19,161 nt of DNA from Clostridia bacterium (GTDB taxonomy: Bacteria > Bacillota_A > Clostridia > Christensenellales > Aristaeellaceae), in NCBI GenBank assembly GCA_017518705.1, contig JAFWUC010000036.1, forward strand, positions 1 through 19,161. The letters run 5' to 3'. Of the stretch, positions 17,153 through 19,161 are shown piece after piece (positions within the stretch are counted from its first letter, which is position 1; every line of letters begins with the position of its first letter). Position numbers and translations under genes: made by a program. The notes beneath the pieces were generated by a model. That model had not been told where the DNA came from. It did not search any database and saw only the letters and a program-made list of their open reading frames with translations.

Positions 17153-17803
17153 ATGCTCAGTCTTATGCGCACCGTAGTAACCGTCCTTGTTGTCATGGCG
17201 TTATTCTTCAGTGCAGAACTTCCGAACAATTTTACGGCGAATTACGAGGATGTGTTGAGCGTTAAAGACGGCATGGTGGAGGACGCACAACCGGGGGACA
17301 TCATAATCAACCGCGGGACTGAAAGTGAACCTCGCTGTTACAAGATCGCGACATTCGACGTGCCTGACAAGTATCCCATCGACGAGGAGTTTTCCATTTC
17401 CTCTGATAAGACTGTCACCGACTGGGCGTTCAGGCCCGCTAACGGCAACAACGTGAACCTGGTGTTCGTCAGAGGGATGAAGATGTCCGCGAAGGAAAGC
17501 TACGAAAGATTGATTTCTCTCGTCGGCGAATACGACGAGCATGGGAATTTCCCGGAGCAGGATAGGATAACCATTGGCAAGGACGACAGGGGACTGGAGT
17601 ATTATGCCTACCAGTTTCGGGTCTCTACCGACGAAGAAGGATACTTCATATATACCCTTTGCGTATACCTTGAATGCGGTAAAGACTCGTCCGCGCTGAT
17701 TGATGTGGAGAGCCGCGCCGCGAAGGAAGAGGACCTGGCGGACTACGACACAATGATGGCCTACGCAAAGGAATTCATGGCGCTGATCACCCCCGTAAAA
17801 TGA
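17153..17803 (+). CDS. Secreted or anchored protein of unknown function, paralog 2
   Basis: The 216-residue protein is a paralog of the preceding one but lacks its basic cytoplasmic tail. The first 21 residues (MLSLMRTVVTVLVVMALFFSA) form a signal peptide or anchor. The outer domain repeats the same landmarks (QPGDIIINRGT, FDVPDKYPI, IGKDDRGLEYYA, YLECGKDSS), and the last 30 residues are identical to paralog 1. The ribosome site (AAAGGGAAG, 17132-17140) is about 12 bases from the ATG, longer than usual, with a two-codon ATG-ATT-TAA reading between them. The seryl-tRNA synthetase gene starts 22 bases downstream and is probably cotranscribed. Confidence 0.82.
   Translation: MLSLMRTVVTVLVVMALFFSAELPNNFTANYEDVLSVKDGMVEDAQPGDIIINRGTESEPRCYKIATFDVPDKYPIDEEFSISSDKTVTDWAFRPANGNNVNLVFVRGMKMSAKESYERLISLVGEYDEHGNFPEQDRITIGKDDRGLEYYAYQFRVSTDEEGYFIYTLCVYLECGKDSSALIDVESRAAKEEDLADYDTMMAYAKEFMALITPVK
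17711..17803 (+). repeat. Near-identical direct repeat, copy 2 (3' end of paralog 2)
   Basis: Partner of 17031-17123: 93 bases, three synonymous differences. Confidence 0.9.
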
Positions 17804-17825
17804 TTACAAAACAGGAGATATAGAC

Positions 17826-19094
17826 ATGCTTGACCTGAATCTTATAAGGAACGACCCCGAATACGTGAAAGCCCAGCTGGCGAAGAGGGAGTACGAAGTC
17901 GACTTTACCGAGCTGCTCGCCTGGGACGCCCGCCGCAGGGCGCTGCTCACCGAAAACGAGAACTGCAAGGCGGAGAGCAACAAAAAGTCCAAGCAGATCC
18001 CCATGTACAAAAAGCAGGGACAGGATATCGCGCCTCTTATGGAGGAGCTTAAGCAGCTCAAGGACAGGATCGCCCAGATGGACAAGGAGCAGACGGAGCT
18101 AGAGGTGAAGATCCGCACCTTCGTGCTGGCCCTGCCCAACCTGCCCGCGGAAGACGTGCAGGCGGGCGGCAAGGAGAACAACCAGCCTGTCAAGTATTTC
18201 GGCGAAAAGCCCGTTTTCGAATATGAGCCCAAGAACCACGTGGACCTGTGCACGTCCCTGGGCCTGATCGACTACGAGCGCGGCGTGAAGATGGGCGGAA
18301 ACGGCTTCTGGCTGTACACCGGCAAGGGCGCGCAGCTGGAGTGGGCGCTGCTCAACTACTTCATCACCGAGCACCTCAAGGACGGCTACACCTTCATGCT
18401 GCCGCCCCACATGCTCACTTACGAGTGCGGGCTCACCGCGGGCCAGTTCCCCAAGTTTGAGGACGACGTGTACCGCCTGACCGAAGAGGGCTTCCGCTTC
18501 ATGCTGCCCACCGCCGAGACCGCCCTGATCAACCTGTACAGGGGCGAGATACTCAACGAGAGCGACCTGCCCAAGAAGCTGTTCGCCTACACTCCCTGCT
18601 ACCGCAGGGAAGCGGGCACCTACCGCGCCAGCGAGCGCGGCATGATCCGCGGCCACCAGTTCAACAAGGTCGAGATGTTCGGCTACACCCGTCCCGAAGA
18701 CAGCACCAGGATGCTTGAGGAGCTTATCGGCAAGGCGTGCCGCCTGGTGGAAGGCCTGGGCCTGCACTACCGCCTGAGCAAGCTGGCAGCGGGAGACTGC
18801 TCCGCCTCCATGGCCACCACCTACGACATCGAGCTGTGGATCCCCTCCATGAACGAGTACAAGGAGTGCTCTTCCGTGTCCAACGCCCGGGATTACCAGG
18901 CGCGCAGGGGCAACATCCGCTTCCGCAGGGCGGACACCAAGAAGATCGAGTACGTGCACACCCTGAACGGTTCCGGCCTGGCCACCAGCCGCCTGATCCC
19001 CGCCATAGTGGAGCAGTACCAGCAGCCCGACGGCAGCGTGATCGTGCCCGAGGCGCTGCGTCCCTTCCTGGGCTTCGACAGGCTCACCAAATAA
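17826..19094 (+). CDS. serS: Seryl-tRNA synthetase
   Basis: The 422-residue class II synthetase charges tRNA-Ser in the cytoplasm. Residues about 1-110 contain the tRNA-binding helical hairpin (MLDLNLIRNDPEYVKAQLAKRE, then a charged coiled coil to TELEVKIRTFVLALPNLP). The core shows motif 2 (CYRREAGTYRASERG from Cys258), FNKVEMF, and motif 3 (LNGSGLATSR around Asn381, then PEALRPFLGFDRL). Its length is normal. The ATG has GGAG eight bases upstream. There is no room for a T-box leader directly upstream (22 bases after paralog 2), so expression is probably driven from the paralog promoter or further upstream. Confidence 0.97.
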   Translation: MLDLNLIRNDPEYVKAQLAKREYEVDFTELLAWDARRRALLTENENCKAESNKKSKQIPMYKKQGQDIAPLMEELKQLKDRIAQMDKEQTELEVKIRTFVLALPNLPAEDVQAGGKENNQPVKYFGEKPVFEYEPKNHVDLCTSLGLIDYERGVKMGGNGFWLYTGKGAQLEWALLNYFITEHLKDGYTFMLPPHMLTYECGLTAGQFPKFEDDVYRLTEEGFRFMLPTAETALINLYRGEILNESDLPKKLFAYTPCYRREAGTYRASERGMIRGHQFNKVEMFGYTRPEDSTRMLEELIGKACRLVEGLGLHYRLSKLAAGDCSASMATTYDIELWIPSMNEYKECSSVSNARDYQARRGNIRFRRADTKKIEYVHTLNGSGLATSRLIPAIVEQYQQPDGSVIVPEALRPFLGFDRLTK

Positions 19095-19112
19095 ACACGG
19101 CAACATTAAAGG

Positions 19113-19150
19113 CTGTCCGCTTTCTGAACCGCTTCCCGTCAAGTGGACAG
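19113..19150. repeat. Inverted repeat downstream of serS
   Basis: CTGTCCGCTT (19113-19122) and AAGTGGACAG (19141-19150) pair over ten positions with one G-T wobble around an 18-base loop. No T tract follows on the plus strand. It may be a weak terminator or the edge of a mobile or repeat element continuing past the window. Confidence 0.5.
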
Positions 19151-19161
19151 TGAAATAAAAA

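Noticed and set aside
17803..17826. T-box leader for serS
   Set aside because: Only 22 bases separate serS from the preceding gene, with no AGGGTGGNACCGCG-type antiterminator seen.
18099..19142. 347-residue minus-strand frame opposite serS
   Set aside because: Shadow of serS with no ribosome site or recognisable domain.

Overview
The window looks like chromosomal DNA from a Gram-positive, anaerobic Firmicute of the class Clostridia. It is moderately GC-rich, and Ile-ATA and Arg-AGG codons are common. Supporting evidence is strong AGGAGG-type ribosome binding sites with ATG, GTG and TTG starts, consensus sigma-A promoters, a perfect CIRCE operator ahead of groES-groEL, LCP/WG-repeat/Big2/YkuD cell-envelope proteins, and no outer-membrane genes. 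An order such as Christensenellales or Oscillospirales is plausible but is a guess. I found no tRNA, rRNA, CRISPR array or intact insertion sequence.

Layout. 1-119: probable 3' end of an unidentified gene. 176-2155: secreted protein with six WG repeats fused to a PstS-like solute-binding domain, then a terminator. 2313-4838 (+): tightly coupled operon of a two-TM protein, an LCP-family cell-wall ligase and a URO-D-family protein, with a terminator that lies inside the convergent neighbour. 7430-4822 (-): a six-Big2 protein ending in a NodB deacetylase domain with degraded metal ligands, coupled by an ATGA overlap to a YkuD L,D-transpeptidase that has no export signal. 7593-13417 (+): divergent operon of a 91-aa unknown, a RadC-like JAB protein, a zinc-ribbon protein and a 1421-aa secreted protein with four peptidoglycan-binding modules, four SH3-like modules and very long Thr-Pro linkers. 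13418-13759: gene-free, with terminators and a compact set of inverted repeats that may be a small structured RNA. 15695-13760 (-): groES-groEL under CIRCE. 15877-19094 (+): dCMP deaminase, two tandem paralogous membrane or secreted proteins of unknown function, and seryl-tRNA synthetase. 19113-19150: an unexplained inverted repeat at the window edge.

Theme. About half the window encodes cell-surface proteins (solute sensing or binding, wall polymer ligation, Big2/NodB/YkuD, wall-binding scaffold). The rest is housekeeping (chaperonin, dCMP deaminase, SerRS). The most unusual items are the pseudo-deacetylase/signal-less transpeptidase pair, the scaffold whose 19 linker repeats are constant in protein but all different in DNA, the WG-PstS fusion with its base-composition break, the tandem paralogs with an almost identical 3' end, and the structured intergenic region downstream of groEL. 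No complete new defence or mobile system was recognised.
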